Below are positions 1 through 9,318 of a DNA stretch of 64,000 bases, piece after piece; position 1 is the first letter of the stretch, and every line of letters begins with the position of its first letter. The translations under genes were made by a program, and so were the position numbers. Under the pieces are notes generated by a model. That model was not told the origin of the DNA and ran no database searches. It worked only from the letters and a program-made list of their open reading frames with translations. The DNA lies in assembly GCF_048564905.1 (NCBI RefSeq), contig NW_027328743.1, forward strand, positions 1,116,001 through 1,180,000, written 5' to 3'. The DNA is from Vicugna pacos (Eukaryota; Chordata; Mammalia; Artiodactyla; Camelidae).

Positions 1-266
1 GTTCTGGTATTCTGAGTGTGGGGAAGTTCCTCAAACTGACAACAGCAGCTGGATTCCATTAGTATCCCTTAGCTTCTGTTCCCTGAGTGTTCTCTTAGAC
101 CAGGCCATGAGGGAAAGCTGGGGGTTGGGCTTGGAGGCCACGTAGCAGTGAGTGCCCCCTGATCCATTGAGGAAGTACTTAGAGGACTTCTCCCTAAACG
201 GAACAACTTTTCCTCCATTCATCTGGGTGCAGTGGGGCTGCACATCTCTCCAACACCTAACAATGT
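1..266. repeat. Monomer m1, type A (reference copy in unit 1)
   Basis: 266-bp monomer. It shares its first ~160 bp framework with the other monomers but carries the type A middle block (about 150-245), marked by TTGAGGAAGTACTTAGAGGA and ATTCATCTGGGTGCAGTGGG. The same block in diverged form appears in m4. m1 is among the most variable monomers between units: the TCTGG/TCTTG start, GACCAGG/GGCCAGG near 100, and AAACGGAAC/AAAGGGAAC near 197 all segregate. 1-bp deletions in this monomer mark U11, U17, U27, U33 and U34. Confidence 0.95.
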
Positions 267-358
267 TTTCTGGAATTCTGAGTGCAGAGAAGTTCCTCCA
301 ACTGACAGCAGCGCCTTGGTTCTAATTTAATTCCTTTGCTTGTCTTCCCTGATGGAAA

Positions 359-366
359 GCCTAGGC
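359..366. other. 8-bp palindrome GCCTAGGC in m2, m5 and m7
   Basis: The same palindrome is found at 359-366 (m2), 1160-1167 (m5) and 1694-1701 (m7) of the first unit, always about 28 bp after the landmark string. m6 has TCCTAGGCCTAG and m4 CCCTAGGAC at the homologous place. It is the most conserved short dyad of the type B monomers. I cannot say whether it is a binding site. Confidence 0.7.
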
Positions 367-441
367 GGGAGTGCGGGGGAAAGTGTGCTTTGGGCTCCAA
401 AAGCAAGTATTTGCGATGACCTCTCTATGGTTTGTGGAGGT

Positions 442-449
442 GTTTAAAC
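442..449. other. 8-bp palindrome GTTTAAAC in m2, with a partner in m5
   Basis: GTTTAAAC occurs in m2 here and again at 1243-1250 in m5, 801 bp apart; the next copy is 1063 bp further on. The m5 site is nearly invariant. The m2 site is lost by single substitutions in U9, U10, U14 and U16 (GTTTTTAAAC context), U12 (GTTTGAAC), U28 and U30 (GTTTAAGC). It is a diagnostic restriction marker (PmeI) and a mark of m2/m5 kinship; no protein binding is implied. Confidence 0.85.
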
Positions 450-590
450 TACATCCCTAACCTGGGAACACCTGTGCCCCCATAAAGATCCGTGGAGTCT
501 GTTTCCACACCTCCAGCACACACACGAACACTTGCACAGTTATCCTGAGAGTGGGCAGCCTCCTCCAACTGAGAGCAGGGCCTTGGTTCT

Positions 591-597
591 TATAAAA
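591..597 (+). promoter_or_regulatory. TATAAAA string in m3, repeated once per unit
   Basis: TATAAAA occurs at the landmark position of m3, where other monomers read AGAATCC or similar. It is kept in all units I checked, including U32 and U34 where the preceding base context changed to TTATTATAAAA. It lies 46 bp upstream of the G-quadruplex motif. Resemblance to a TATA box is seen directly; promoter activity is speculative, because a 7-bp match fixed once in a repeat is then copied everywhere by homogenisation. Confidence 0.3.
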
Positions 598-642
598 TCC
601 CTTAACTTGTCTACACTGTTTGGTTGCCTGATACGGAGTGCT

Positions 643-661
643 GGGGAAAGGGTGGGTTGGG
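643..661 (+). other. Canonical G-quadruplex motif in m3, repeated once per unit
   Basis: Four G tracts (643-646, 650-652, 654-656, 659-661) are separated by loops of 3, 1 and 2 bases, a short-loop arrangement known to favour stable quadruplexes. No other monomer has four tracts of three or more Gs so close. The motif recurs every 1863-1864 bp in all 34 complete m3 copies except U2 (fourth tract reduced to GG near 2521) and U27 (second tract interrupted by a C near 49,106). The partial U35 stops before it. Confidence 0.8.
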
Positions 662-801
662 CTCTAAATCCAAGTATTAGCGAGTGCTTCTCCATGGGAT
701 TTGGAGGTTATTAACCAAAAGCCCACAACATGGGAATACCTGTGCTCCTTGAAAAAAGCGTGGACTCTGTATCCCCACCACCAGAACACACATGAAGAAG
801 T

Positions 802-1067
802 TTTCTGCTATCCTGAGTGTGGGCTGGCAATTTCAGGTGACAGAAGCGGCTGGGTTCTAATAGAATCCCTTAGCTTGTAATCCCTGAGTGTTTCCCTAGG
901 ACTGACTCTGAGAGAAACCTGGGGGATGGGCTTTGAGGCCAAATAGTAGCGAGTGTCCCCGATGGACTGAGGAAGTATTTAGATGAATTCTCCATAAAGG
1001 GAAACACCTGAGCACCCATTCATCTGCGGGGAGTGGGGCTTCAAATCTCCCCACCACACAAGGTTGG
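802..1067. repeat. Monomer m4, type A (reference copy in unit 1)
   Basis: 266-bp monomer with the type A middle block: GACTGAGGAAGTATTTAGAT, then CCCATTCATCTGCGGGGAGT. These align with the corresponding strings of m1. Unlike m1, m4 is highly conserved between units. The commonest variants are GCGGGGAGT versus GCGTGGAGT and a GAGAAAACTGGG form in U4, U6, U12 and U14. Confidence 0.95.
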
Positions 1068-1335
1068 GTTCCAGTATCCTGAGGGTGGGGTAGTTCCTCC
1101 AACTGACATCAGCGTCTTGGTTTGAATAGAATCCCTTTGCGTGTCTTCCCTGATGGTTTGCCTAGGCCAGTGTGTGGTTGAAAGTGGGATTTGGGATCTA
1201 AAACTAAGTATTAGCGTGTGCCTCTCCATGGGTAGTGGAGATGTTTAAACTACAACCCACAACTTGGGAATTACTGTGACCCCTGAAAAATGCGTCTGCT
1301 ATGTTTCCCCACGTCCAGCACACACAGGAAGAAGT
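1068..1335. repeat. Monomer m5, type B1 (reference copy in unit 1)
   Basis: 268-bp type B monomer, sister of m2. It contains GCCTAGGC at 1160-1167 and GTTTAAAC at 1243-1250, each exactly 801 bp after its counterpart in m2. It holds only five CpG dinucleotides in 268 bp, which illustrates the CpG depletion of the array. U8, U13 and U15 share a distinct haplotype here (CATCCGCGTC, GTCTCCCCTG, TATTAGGGTG). Confidence 0.95.
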
Positions 1336-1601
1336 GTTCTGGGGTTCTGAGTGTGGGGAGGTTCCTCCAACAGACAGCAGCACCTGGGTTGTAATAGAAT
1401 CCCTTAGCTTGACTTCCCTAAGTGTTTTCCTAGGCCTAGCAGTAAGCGATGGTGGGGGATGGGCTCTAAAGCCAAGTATTAGCGAGTGCATCTCTGTGGG
1501 TAGTGGAGGGTTTTAAACTACTTCCCCAAACTTGGAACACCTGTGCCCCATAAAGATGCGTGGAATCTGTTTCCCCACCTCCAGCACACACACGGAGACG
1601 T
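1336..1601. repeat. Monomer m6, type B2 (reference copy in unit 1)
   Basis: 266-bp type B monomer. It has a double CCTAGGCCTAG motif near 1429 and a purine-rich GGTGGGGGATGGG at about 1451. It is moderately variable between units: a GTTGTGAG/GTTCTGAG/GTTCTGAGAG series just after the monomer start separates unit lineages, and a TAGTGGAGGG/TTGTGGAGGG change marks U9 and U16. Confidence 0.95.
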
Positions 1602-1864
1602 GCTCAGGTATCCTGATTGTGGGGAGGCTCCTCCAAGTGACAGCAGAGCCTGGGTTCTAAAAGAATCCCTTAGCTTGTCTTCCCTGATGGCATGCCTAGG
1701 CTGGAGAGTGGGGGAAAGTGGGGGTTGGGCTCTAAACCAAGTATAAGCTAGAGCCTATCCATGGGATGTGGGTTTTTAACCTACAACCCACAACCATGGA
1801 ATAAATGTGCCCCCTGAAAGATGCTTTGACTGTTTCCCTACATCCAGCACACACACGAAGATGT
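1602..1864. repeat. Monomer m7, type B3, the shortest (reference copy in unit 1)
   Basis: 263-bp type B monomer with no counterpart in the doubled trimer m1-m6, so it is the odd seventh member. It contains GCCTAGGC (1694-1701), a three-tract G-rich run (GTGGGGGAAAGTGGGGGTTG followed by GG) and the AATAAA at 1800-1805. It is among the most variable monomers: three independent 1-bp deletions in m7 define unit lineages (U3/U5/U7; U8/U13/U15; U10). Confidence 0.95.
1800..1805 (+). promoter_or_regulatory. AATAAA hexamer in m7, repeated in most units
   Basis: AATAAA sits in CCATGGAATAAATG and is followed about 60-75 bases downstream by the GT-rich start of the next unit (GATGTGTTCTGGTATTCTG). This is the layout of a poly(A) signal with a rather distant GU element. 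It is present in 31 of 34 units. U5 has AATTAA (9254-9259); U12 and U14 have AATAAG. A second AATAAA arose in m3 of U32 (58525-58530) and U34 (62251-62256). Functional use is not shown. Confidence 0.3.
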
Positions 1865-3728
1865 GTTCTGGTATTCTGCGTGTGGGGAAGTTCCTCAAAC
1901 TGACAGCAGCACCTGAATTCCATTAGTATCCCTTAGCTTCTGTTCCCTGAGTGTTCTTTTAGGCCAGGCCATGAGGGAAAGCTGGGGGTTGGGCTTGGAG
2001 GCCACGTAGCAGTGAGTGCCCCCTGATCCATTGAGGAAGTACTTAGAGGACTTCTCCCTAAACGGAACACCTTTTACTCCATTCATCTGGTTGCAGTGGG
2101 GCTGCACATATCTCCCACAGCTTAGAATGTGTTCTGGAATTCTGAGTGCATGGACGTTCCTCCAACTGACAGCAGCGCCTGGGTTCTAATTGAATCCCTT
2201 TGCTTGTCTTCCCTGATGGAAAGCCTAGGCGGGAGTGCGGGGGAAAGTCTGGTTTGGGCTCCAAAACGAAGTATTTGCGATGACCTCTCTATGGTTTGTG
2301 GAGGTGTTTAAACTACATCCCTAACCTTGGAACACCTGTGCCCCCATAAAGATCCGTGGAGTCTGTTTCCACACCTCCAGCACACACACGAACACTTGCA
2401 CAGTTATCCTGAGAGTGGGTAGCCTCCTCCAACTGAGAGCAGGGCCTTGGTTCTTATAAAATCGCTTAACTTGTCTACCCTGTTTGGTTGCCTGATACGG
2501 AGTGCTGGGGAAAGGGTGGGTTGGTCTCTAAATCCAAGTATTAGCGAGTGCTTCTCCATGGGATTTGGAGGTTATTAACCAAAAGCCCACAACATGGGAA
2601 TACCTGTGCTCCTTGAAAAAAGCGTGGACTCTGTATCCCCACCACCAGAACACACATGAAGAAGTTTTCTGCTATCCTGAGTGTGGGCTGGCAATTTCAG
2701 GTGACAGAAGCGGCTGGGTTCTAATAGAATCCCTTAGCTTGTAATCCCTGAGTGTTTCCCTAGGACTGACTCTGAGAGAAACCTGGGGGTTGGGCTTTGA
2801 GGAAAAATAGTAGCGAGTGTCCCCGATGGACTGAGGAAGTATTTAGATGAATTCTCCATAAAGGGAAACACCTGAGCACCCATTCATCTGCGGGGAGTGG
2901 GGCTTCAAATCTCCCCACCACACAAGGTTGGGTTCCAGTATCCTGAGGGTGGGGTAGTTCCTCCAACTGACATCAGCGTCTTGGTTTGAATAGAATCCCT
3001 TTGCGTGTCTTCCCTGATGGTTTGCCTAGGCCAGTGTGTGGTTGAAAGTGGGATTTGGGATCTAAAACTAAGTATTAGCGTGTGCCTCTCCATGGGTAGT
3101 GGAGATGTTTAAACTACAACCCACAACTTGGGAATTACTGTGACCCCTGAAAAATGCGTGTGCTATGTTTCCCCACGTCCAGCACACAGAGGAAGAAGTG
3201 TTCTGGTGTTGTGAGTGTGGGGAGGTTCCTCCAACAGACAGCAGCACCTGGGTTGTAATAGAATCCCTTAGCTTGACTTCCCTAAGTGTTTTCCTAGGCC
3301 TAGCAGTAAGCGATGGTGGGGGATGGGCTCTAAAGCCAAGTATTAGCGAGTGCATCTCTGTGGGTAGTGGAGGGTTTTAAACTACTTCCCCAACCTTGGA
3401 ACACCTGTGCCCCATAAAGATGCGTGGAATCTGTTTCCCCACCTCCAGCACACACACGGAGACGTGCTCAGGTATCCTGATTGTGGGGAGGCTCCTCCAA
3501 ATGACAGCAGTGCCTGGGTTCTAAAAGAATCCCTTAGCTTGTCTTCCCTGATGGCATGGCTAGGCTGGAGAGTGGGGGAAAGTGGGGGTTGGGCTCTAAA
3601 CCAAGTATAAGCGAGAGCCTATCCATGGGATGTGGGTTTTTAACCTACAACCCACAACCATGGAATAAATGTGCCCCCTGAAAGATGCTTTGACTGTTTC
3701 CCTACATCCAGCACACACACGAAGATGT
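1865..3728. repeat. HOR unit U2 (1864 bp)
   Basis: m1-m2 match U5 almost base for base at an offset of 5591 bp (shared GTGCATGGACGTTCC and AAAACGAAGT). The G-quadruplex motif of m3 is broken in its last tract. The m5/m6 boundary (AGAGGAAGAAG, GGTGTTGTGAG) is shared with U3. Confidence 0.97.
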
Positions 3729-5591
3729 GTTCTTGTATTCTGAGTGTGGGCATGTTCCTCAAACTGACAGCAGAACCTGGATTCTATTAGTATCCCTTAG
3801 CTTCTGTTCCCAGGGTGTTCTTTTAGGCCAGGCCATGAGGGAAAGCTGGGGGTTGGGCTTGGAGGCCACGTAGCAGTGAGTGCCCCCTGATTCATTGAGG
3901 AAGCACTAAGAGGACTTCTCCCTAAAGGGAACACCTTTTCCTGCATTCATCTGGGTGCAGTTGGGCTGCACATCTCTCCCACACCTAAGAATGTGTTCTG
4001 GAATTCTGAGTGCAGGGAAGTTCCTCCAACTGACAGCAGCGCCTGGGTTCTAATTGAATCCCTTTGCTTGTCTTCCCTGATGGAAAGCCTAGGCGGGAGT
4101 GCGGGGGAAAGTGTGGTTTGGGCTCCAAAACCAAGTATTTGCGATGACCTCTCTATGGTTTGTGGAGGTGTTTAAACTACATCCCTAACCTGGGAACACC
4201 TGTGCCCCCATAAAGATCCGTGGAGTCTGTTTCCACACCTCCAGCACACACACGAACACTTGCACAGTTATCCTGAGAGTGGGCAGCCTCCTCCAACTGA
4301 GAGCAGGGCCTTGGTTCTTATAAAATCGCTTAACTTGTCTACCCTGTTTGTTTGCCTGATACGGAGTGCTGGGGAAAGGGTGGGTTGGGCTCTAAATCCA
4401 AGTATTAGCGAGTGCTTCTCCATGGGATTTGGAGGTTATTAACCAAAAGCCCACAACATGGGAATACCTGTGCTCCTTGAAAAAAGCGTGGACCCTGTAT
4501 GCCCTCCACCAGAACACACATGAAGAAGTTTTCTGCTATCCTGAGTGTGGGCTGGCAATTTCAGGTGACAGAAGCGGCTGGGTTCTAATAGAATCCCTTA
4601 GCTTGTAATCCCTGAGTGTTTCCCTAGGACTGACTCTGAGAGAAACCTGGGGGTTGGGCTTTGAGGCCAAATAGTAGCGAGTGTCCCCGATGGAATGAGG
4701 AAGTGTTTAGATGAATTCTCCATAAAGGGAAACACCTGAGCACCCATTCATCTGCGTGGAGTGGGGCTTCAAATCTCCCCACCACACAAGGTTGGGTTCC
4801 AGTATCCTGAGGGTGGGGTAGTTCCTCCAACTGACATCAGCGTCTTGGTTTGAATAGAATCCTTTTGCTTGTCTTCCCTGATGGTTTGCCTAGGCCAGTG
4901 TGTGGTTGAAAGTGGGATTTGGGATCTAAAACTAAGTATTAGCGTGTGCCTCTCCATGGGTAGTGGAGATGTTTAAACTACAACCCACAACTTGGGAATT
5001 ACTGTGACCCCTGAAAAATGCGTGTGCTATGTTTCCCCACGTCCAGCACACAGAGGAAGAAGTGTTCTGGTGTTGTGAGTGTGGGGAGGTTCCTCCAACA
5101 GACAGCAGCACCTGGGTTGTAATAGAATCCCTTAGCTTGACTTCCCTAAGTGTTTTCCTAGGCCTAGCAGTAAGCGATGGTGGGGGATGGGCTCTAAAGC
5201 CAAGTATTAGCGAGTCCATCTCTGTGGGTAGTGGAGGGTTTTAAACTAATTCCCCAACCTTGGAACACCTGTGCCCCATAAAGATGCGTGGAATCTGTTT
5301 CCCCACCTCCAGCACACACACGGAGACGTGCTCAGGTATCCTGATTGTGGGGAGGCTCCTCCAAATGACAGCAGCGCCTGGGTTCTAAAAGAATCCCTTT
5401 GCTTGTTTCCCTAATGGCATGCCTAGGCTGGAGAGTGGGGGAAAGTGGGGGTTGGGCTCTAAACCAAGTATAAGCGAGAGCCTATCCATGGGATGTGGGT
5501 TTTTAACCTACAACCCACAACCATGGAATAAATGTGCCCCCTGAAAGATGCTTTGACTGTTTCCCTACATCCAGCACACACACGAAGATGT
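3729..5591. repeat. HOR unit U3 (1863 bp)
   Basis: m1-m2 share GGGCATGTTCC and TTCCCAGGGTG with U7 (offset 7454). m3 has GGACCCTGTATGCCCTCC, and m7 has a 1-bp deletion (TGTTTCCCTAATGG); both marks are shared with U5 and U7. Confidence 0.97.
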
Positions 5592-7455
5592 GTTCTGGTA
5601 TTCTGTGTGTGGGGAAGATCCTCAAACTGACAGCAGCACCTGGATTCCATTAGTATCCCTTAGCTTCTGTTCCCTGAGTGTTCTCTTAGACCAGGACATG
5701 AGGGAAAGCTGGGGGTTGGGCTTGGAGGCCACGTAGCAGTGAGTGCCCCCTGATCCATTGAGGAAGTACTTAGAGGACTTCGCCCTAAACGGAACAACTT
5801 TTACTCCATTCATCTGGGTGCAGTGGGGCTGCACATCTCTCCCAAAGCTTAGAATGTGTTCTGGAATCCTGAGTGCAGGGAAGTTCCTCCAACTGACAGC
5901 AGTGCCTGGGTTCTAATTGAATCCCTTTGCTTGTCTTCCCTGATGGAAAGCCTAGGCGGGAGTGCTGGGGAAAGTCTGGTTTGGGCTCCAAAACCAAGTA
6001 TTTGCGATGACCTCTCTATGGTTTGTGGAGGTGTTTAAACTACATCCCTAAGCTGGGAACACCTGTGCCCCCATAAAGATCCGTGGAGTCTGTTTCCACA
6101 CCTCCAGCACACACACGAACACTTGCACAGTTATCCTGAGAGTGGGTAGCCTCCTCCAACTGAGAGCAGGGCCTTGGTTCTTATAAAATCGCTTAACTTG
6201 TCTACCCTGTTTGGTTGCCTGATACGGAGTGCTGGGGAAAGGGTGGGTTGGGCTCTAAATCCAAGTATTAGCGAGTGCTTCTCCATGGGATTTGGAGGTT
6301 ATTAACCAAAAGCCCACAACATGGGAATACCTGTGCTCCTTGAAAAAAGCGTGGACTCTGTATCCCCACCACCAGAACACACATGAAGAAGTTTTCTGCT
6401 ATCCTGAGTGTGGGCTGGCAATTTCAGGTGACAGAAGCGGCTGGGTTCTAATAGAATCCCTTAGCTTGTAATCCCTGAGTGTTTCCCTAGGACTGACTCT
6501 GAGAGAAAACTGGGGGTTGGGCTTTGAGGCCAAATAGTAGCGAGTGTCCCCGATGGACTGAGGAAGTATTTAGATGAATTCTCCATAAAGGGAAACACCT
6601 GAGCACCCATTCATCCGCGGGGAGTGGGGCTTCAAATCTCCCCACCACACAAGGTTGGTTTCCAGTATCCTGAGGGTGGGGTAGTTCCTCCAACTGACAT
6701 CAGCGTCTTGGTTTGAATAGAATCCTTTTGCTTGTCTTCCCTGATGGTTTGCCTAGGCCAGTGTGTGGTTGAAAGTGGGATTTGGGATCTAAAACTAAGT
6801 ATTAGCGTGTGCCTCTCCATGGGTAGTGGAGATGTTTAAACTACAACCCACAACTTGGGAATTACTGTGACCCCTGAAAAATGCGTGTGCTATGTTTCCC
6901 CAGGTCCAGCACACACAGGAAGAAGTGTTCTGGGGTTGTGAGTGTGGGGAGGTTCCTCCAACAGACAGCAGCACCTGGGTTGTAATACAATCCTTTAGCT
7001 TGACTTCCCTAAGTGATTTCCTAGGCCTAGCAGTAAGCGATGGTGGGGGATGGGATCTAAAGCCAAGTATTAGCGAGTGCATCTCTGTGGGTAGTGGAGG
7101 GTTTTAAACTACTTCCCCAACCTTGGAACACCTGTGCCCCATAAAGATGCGTGGAATCTGTTTCCCCACCTCCAGCACACACACGGAGACGTGCTCAGGT
7201 ATCCTGATTGTGGGGAGGCTCCTCCAAATGACAGCAGCGCCTGGGTTCTAAAAGAATCCCTTAGCTTGTCTTCCCTGATGGCATGCCTAGGCTGGAGAGT
7301 GGGGGAAAGTGGGGGTTGGGCTCTAAACAAAGTATAAGCGAGAGCCTATCCATGGGATGTGGGTTTTTAACCTACAACCCACAACCATGGAATAAATGTG
7401 CCCCCTGAAAGATGCTTTGACTGTTTCCCTACATCCAGCACACACACGAAGATGT
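5592..7455. repeat. HOR unit U4 (1864 bp)
   Basis: m1-m2 are shared with U6 and U8 (CTTCGCCCTAAACGG, CCCAAAGCTT, GGAATCCTGAG). m4-m6 share AAAACTGGGGG, GTTGGTTTCCAG and AATACAATCCTTTAG with U12 and U14, so this unit is a mosaic of two lineages. Confidence 0.97.
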
Positions 7456-9318
7456 GTTCTGGTATTCTGCGTGTGGGGAAGTTCCTCAAACTGACAGCAG
7501 CACCTGAATTCCATTAGTATCCCTTAGCTTCTGTTCCCTGAGTGTTCTTTTAGGCCAGGCCATGAGGGAAAGCTGGGGGTTGGGCTTGGAGGCCACGTAG
7601 CAGTGAGTGCCCCCTGATCCATTGAGGAAGTACTTAGAGGACTTCTCCCTAAACGGAACACCTTTTACTCCATTCATCTGGTTGCAGTGGGGCTGCACAT
7701 ATCTCCCACAGCTTAGAATGTGTTCTGGAATTCTGAGTGCATGGACGTTCCTCCAACTGACAGCAGCGCCTGGGTTCTAATTGAATCCCTTTGCTTGTCT
7801 TCCCTGATGGAAAGCCTAGGCGGGAGTGCGGGGGAAAGTCTGGTTTGGGCTCCAAAACGAAGTATTTGCGATGACCACTCTATGGTTTGTGGAGGTGTTT
7901 AAACTACATCCCTAACCTTGGAACACCTGTGCCCCCATAAAGATCCGTGGAGTCTGTTTCCACACCTCCAGCACACACACGAACACTTGCACAGTTATCC
8001 TGAGAGTGGGCAGCCTCCTCCAACTGAGAGCAGGGACTTGGTTCTTATAAAATCGCTTAACTTGTCTACCCTGTTTGTTTGCCTGATACGGAGTGCTGGG
8101 GAAAGGGTGGGTTGGGCTCTAAATCCAAGTATTAGCGAGTGCTTCTCCATGGGATTTGGAGGTTATTAACCAAAAGCCCACAACATGGGAATACCTGTGC
8201 TCCTTGAAAAAAGCGTGGACCCTGTATGCCCTCCACCAGAACACACATGAAGAAGTTTTCTGCTATCCTGAGTGTGGGCTGGCAATTTCAGGTGACAGAA
8301 GCGGCTGGGTTCTAATAGAATCCCTTAGCTTGTAATCCCTGAGTGTTTCCCTAGGACTGACTCTGAGAGAAACCTGGGGGTTGGGCTTTGAGGCCAAATA
8401 GTAGCGAGTGTCCCCGATGGAATGAGGAAGTGTTTAGATGAATTCTCCATAAAGGGAAACACCTGAGCACCCATTCATCTGCGTGGAGTGGGGCTTCAAA
8501 TCTCCCCACCACACAAGGTTGGGTTCCAGTATCCTGAGGGTGGGGTAGTTCCTCCAACTGACATCAGCGTCTTGGTTTGAATAGAATCCTTTTGCTTGTC
8601 TTCCCTGATGGTTTGCCTAGGCCAGTGTGTGGTTGAAAGTGGGATTTGGGATCTAAAACTAAGTATTAGCGTGTGCCTCTCCATGGGTAGTGGAGATGTT
8701 TAAACTACAACCCACAACTTGGGAATTACTGTGACCCCTGAAAAATGCGTGTGCTATGTTTCCCCACGTCCAGCACACACAGGAAGAAGTGTTCTGGGGT
8801 TCTGAGAGTGGGGAGGTTCCTCCAACAGACAGCAGCACCTGGGTTGTAATAGAATCCCTTAGCTTGACTTCCCTAAGTGTTTTCCTAGGCCTAGCAGTAA
8901 GCGATGGTGGGGGATGGGCTCTAAAGCCAAGTATTAGCGAGTCCATCTCTGTGGGTAGTGGAGGGTTTTAAACTAATTCCCCAACCTTGGAACACCTGTG
9001 CCCCATAAAGATGCGTGGAATCTGTTTCCCCACCTCCAGCACACACACGGAGACGTGCTCAGGTATCCTGATTGTGGGGAGGCTCCTCCAAATGACAGCA
9101 GCGCCTGGGTTCTAAAAGAATCCCTTTGCTTGTTTCCCTAATGGCATGCCTAGGCTGGAGAGTGGGGGAAAGTGGGGGTTGGGCTCTAAACCAAGTATAA
9201 GCGAGAGCCTATCCATGGGATGTGGGTTTTTAACCTACAACCCACAACCATGGAATTAATGTGCCCCCTGAAAGATGCTTTGACTGTTTCCCTACATCCA
9301 GCACACACACGAAGATGT
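7456..9318. repeat. HOR unit U5 (1863 bp)
   Basis: U2-like in m1-m2, then U3/U7-like from m3 on, including the m7 1-bp deletion. The AATAAA of m7 is changed to AATTAA. Confidence 0.97.

Larger units (their letters stand above)
267..533. repeat. Monomer m2, type B1 (reference copy in unit 1)
   Basis: 267-bp type B monomer. With m5 it shares three marks absent from the others as a set: CCTTTGCTTGTCTTCCCTGA at the landmark, GCCTAGGC (359-366 here) and GTTTAAAC (442-449 here). This makes m2 and m5 sister monomers 801 bp apart. The copy in unit 1 carries several private substitutions between about 260 and 415. In most other units m2 is well conserved. Confidence 0.95.
534..801. repeat. Monomer m3, type B2 (reference copy in unit 1)
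   Basis: 268-bp type B monomer and one of the least variable between units. It lacks the CCTAGG palindrome found in most other monomers (the homologous site reads CCTGATACGG) and has the only TATAAAA (591-597) and the only four-tract G-quadruplex motif (643-661) of the unit. Its nearest relative by position and marks such as CCAAGTATTAGCGAGTGC is m6, 802 bp downstream. Confidence 0.95.
1..1864. repeat. HOR unit U1 (1864 bp)
   Basis: Window-edge unit and reference for monomer positions. It carries private changes in m2 (about 260-415: CAATGTTTTC, GCGCCTTGGT, AAAAGCAAGT) and lacks the ATCGCTT variant of m3 seen in most later units. Confidence 0.97.

Noticed and set aside
354-370. Possible CENP-B box in m2 (CCTAGGCGGGA)
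   Set aside because: The right half fits (A, two bases, CGGG), but the essential TTCG at 355-358 reads GAAA. No complete box was found elsewhere by eye on either strand.
1204-1491. Recurrent 60-95 codon frames on both strands, repeated in every unit and similar from monomer to monomer
   Set aside because: The frames overlap each other on opposite strands, and their resemblance reflects monomer homology. Monomer lengths are not multiples of three. No signal peptide, domain or codon-level constraint is visible.
1301-1516. Peptides with H-T-Q/H...E-C-G-E, superficially like zinc-finger linker sequence
   Set aside because: The Cys2-His2 spacing is absent and the frame closes after about 70 codons in every monomer.
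1575-1598. CACACACAC microsatellite in type B monomers
   Set aside because: Only four to five CA steps, constant in length; it is part of the monomer and not an expanded microsatellite.
1706-1732. Second G-quadruplex in m7 (GTGGGGGAAAGTGGGGGTTG and following bases)
   Set aside because: Only three tracts of three or more Gs lie close together; a fourth would need a long loop, so it does not meet the usual motif.
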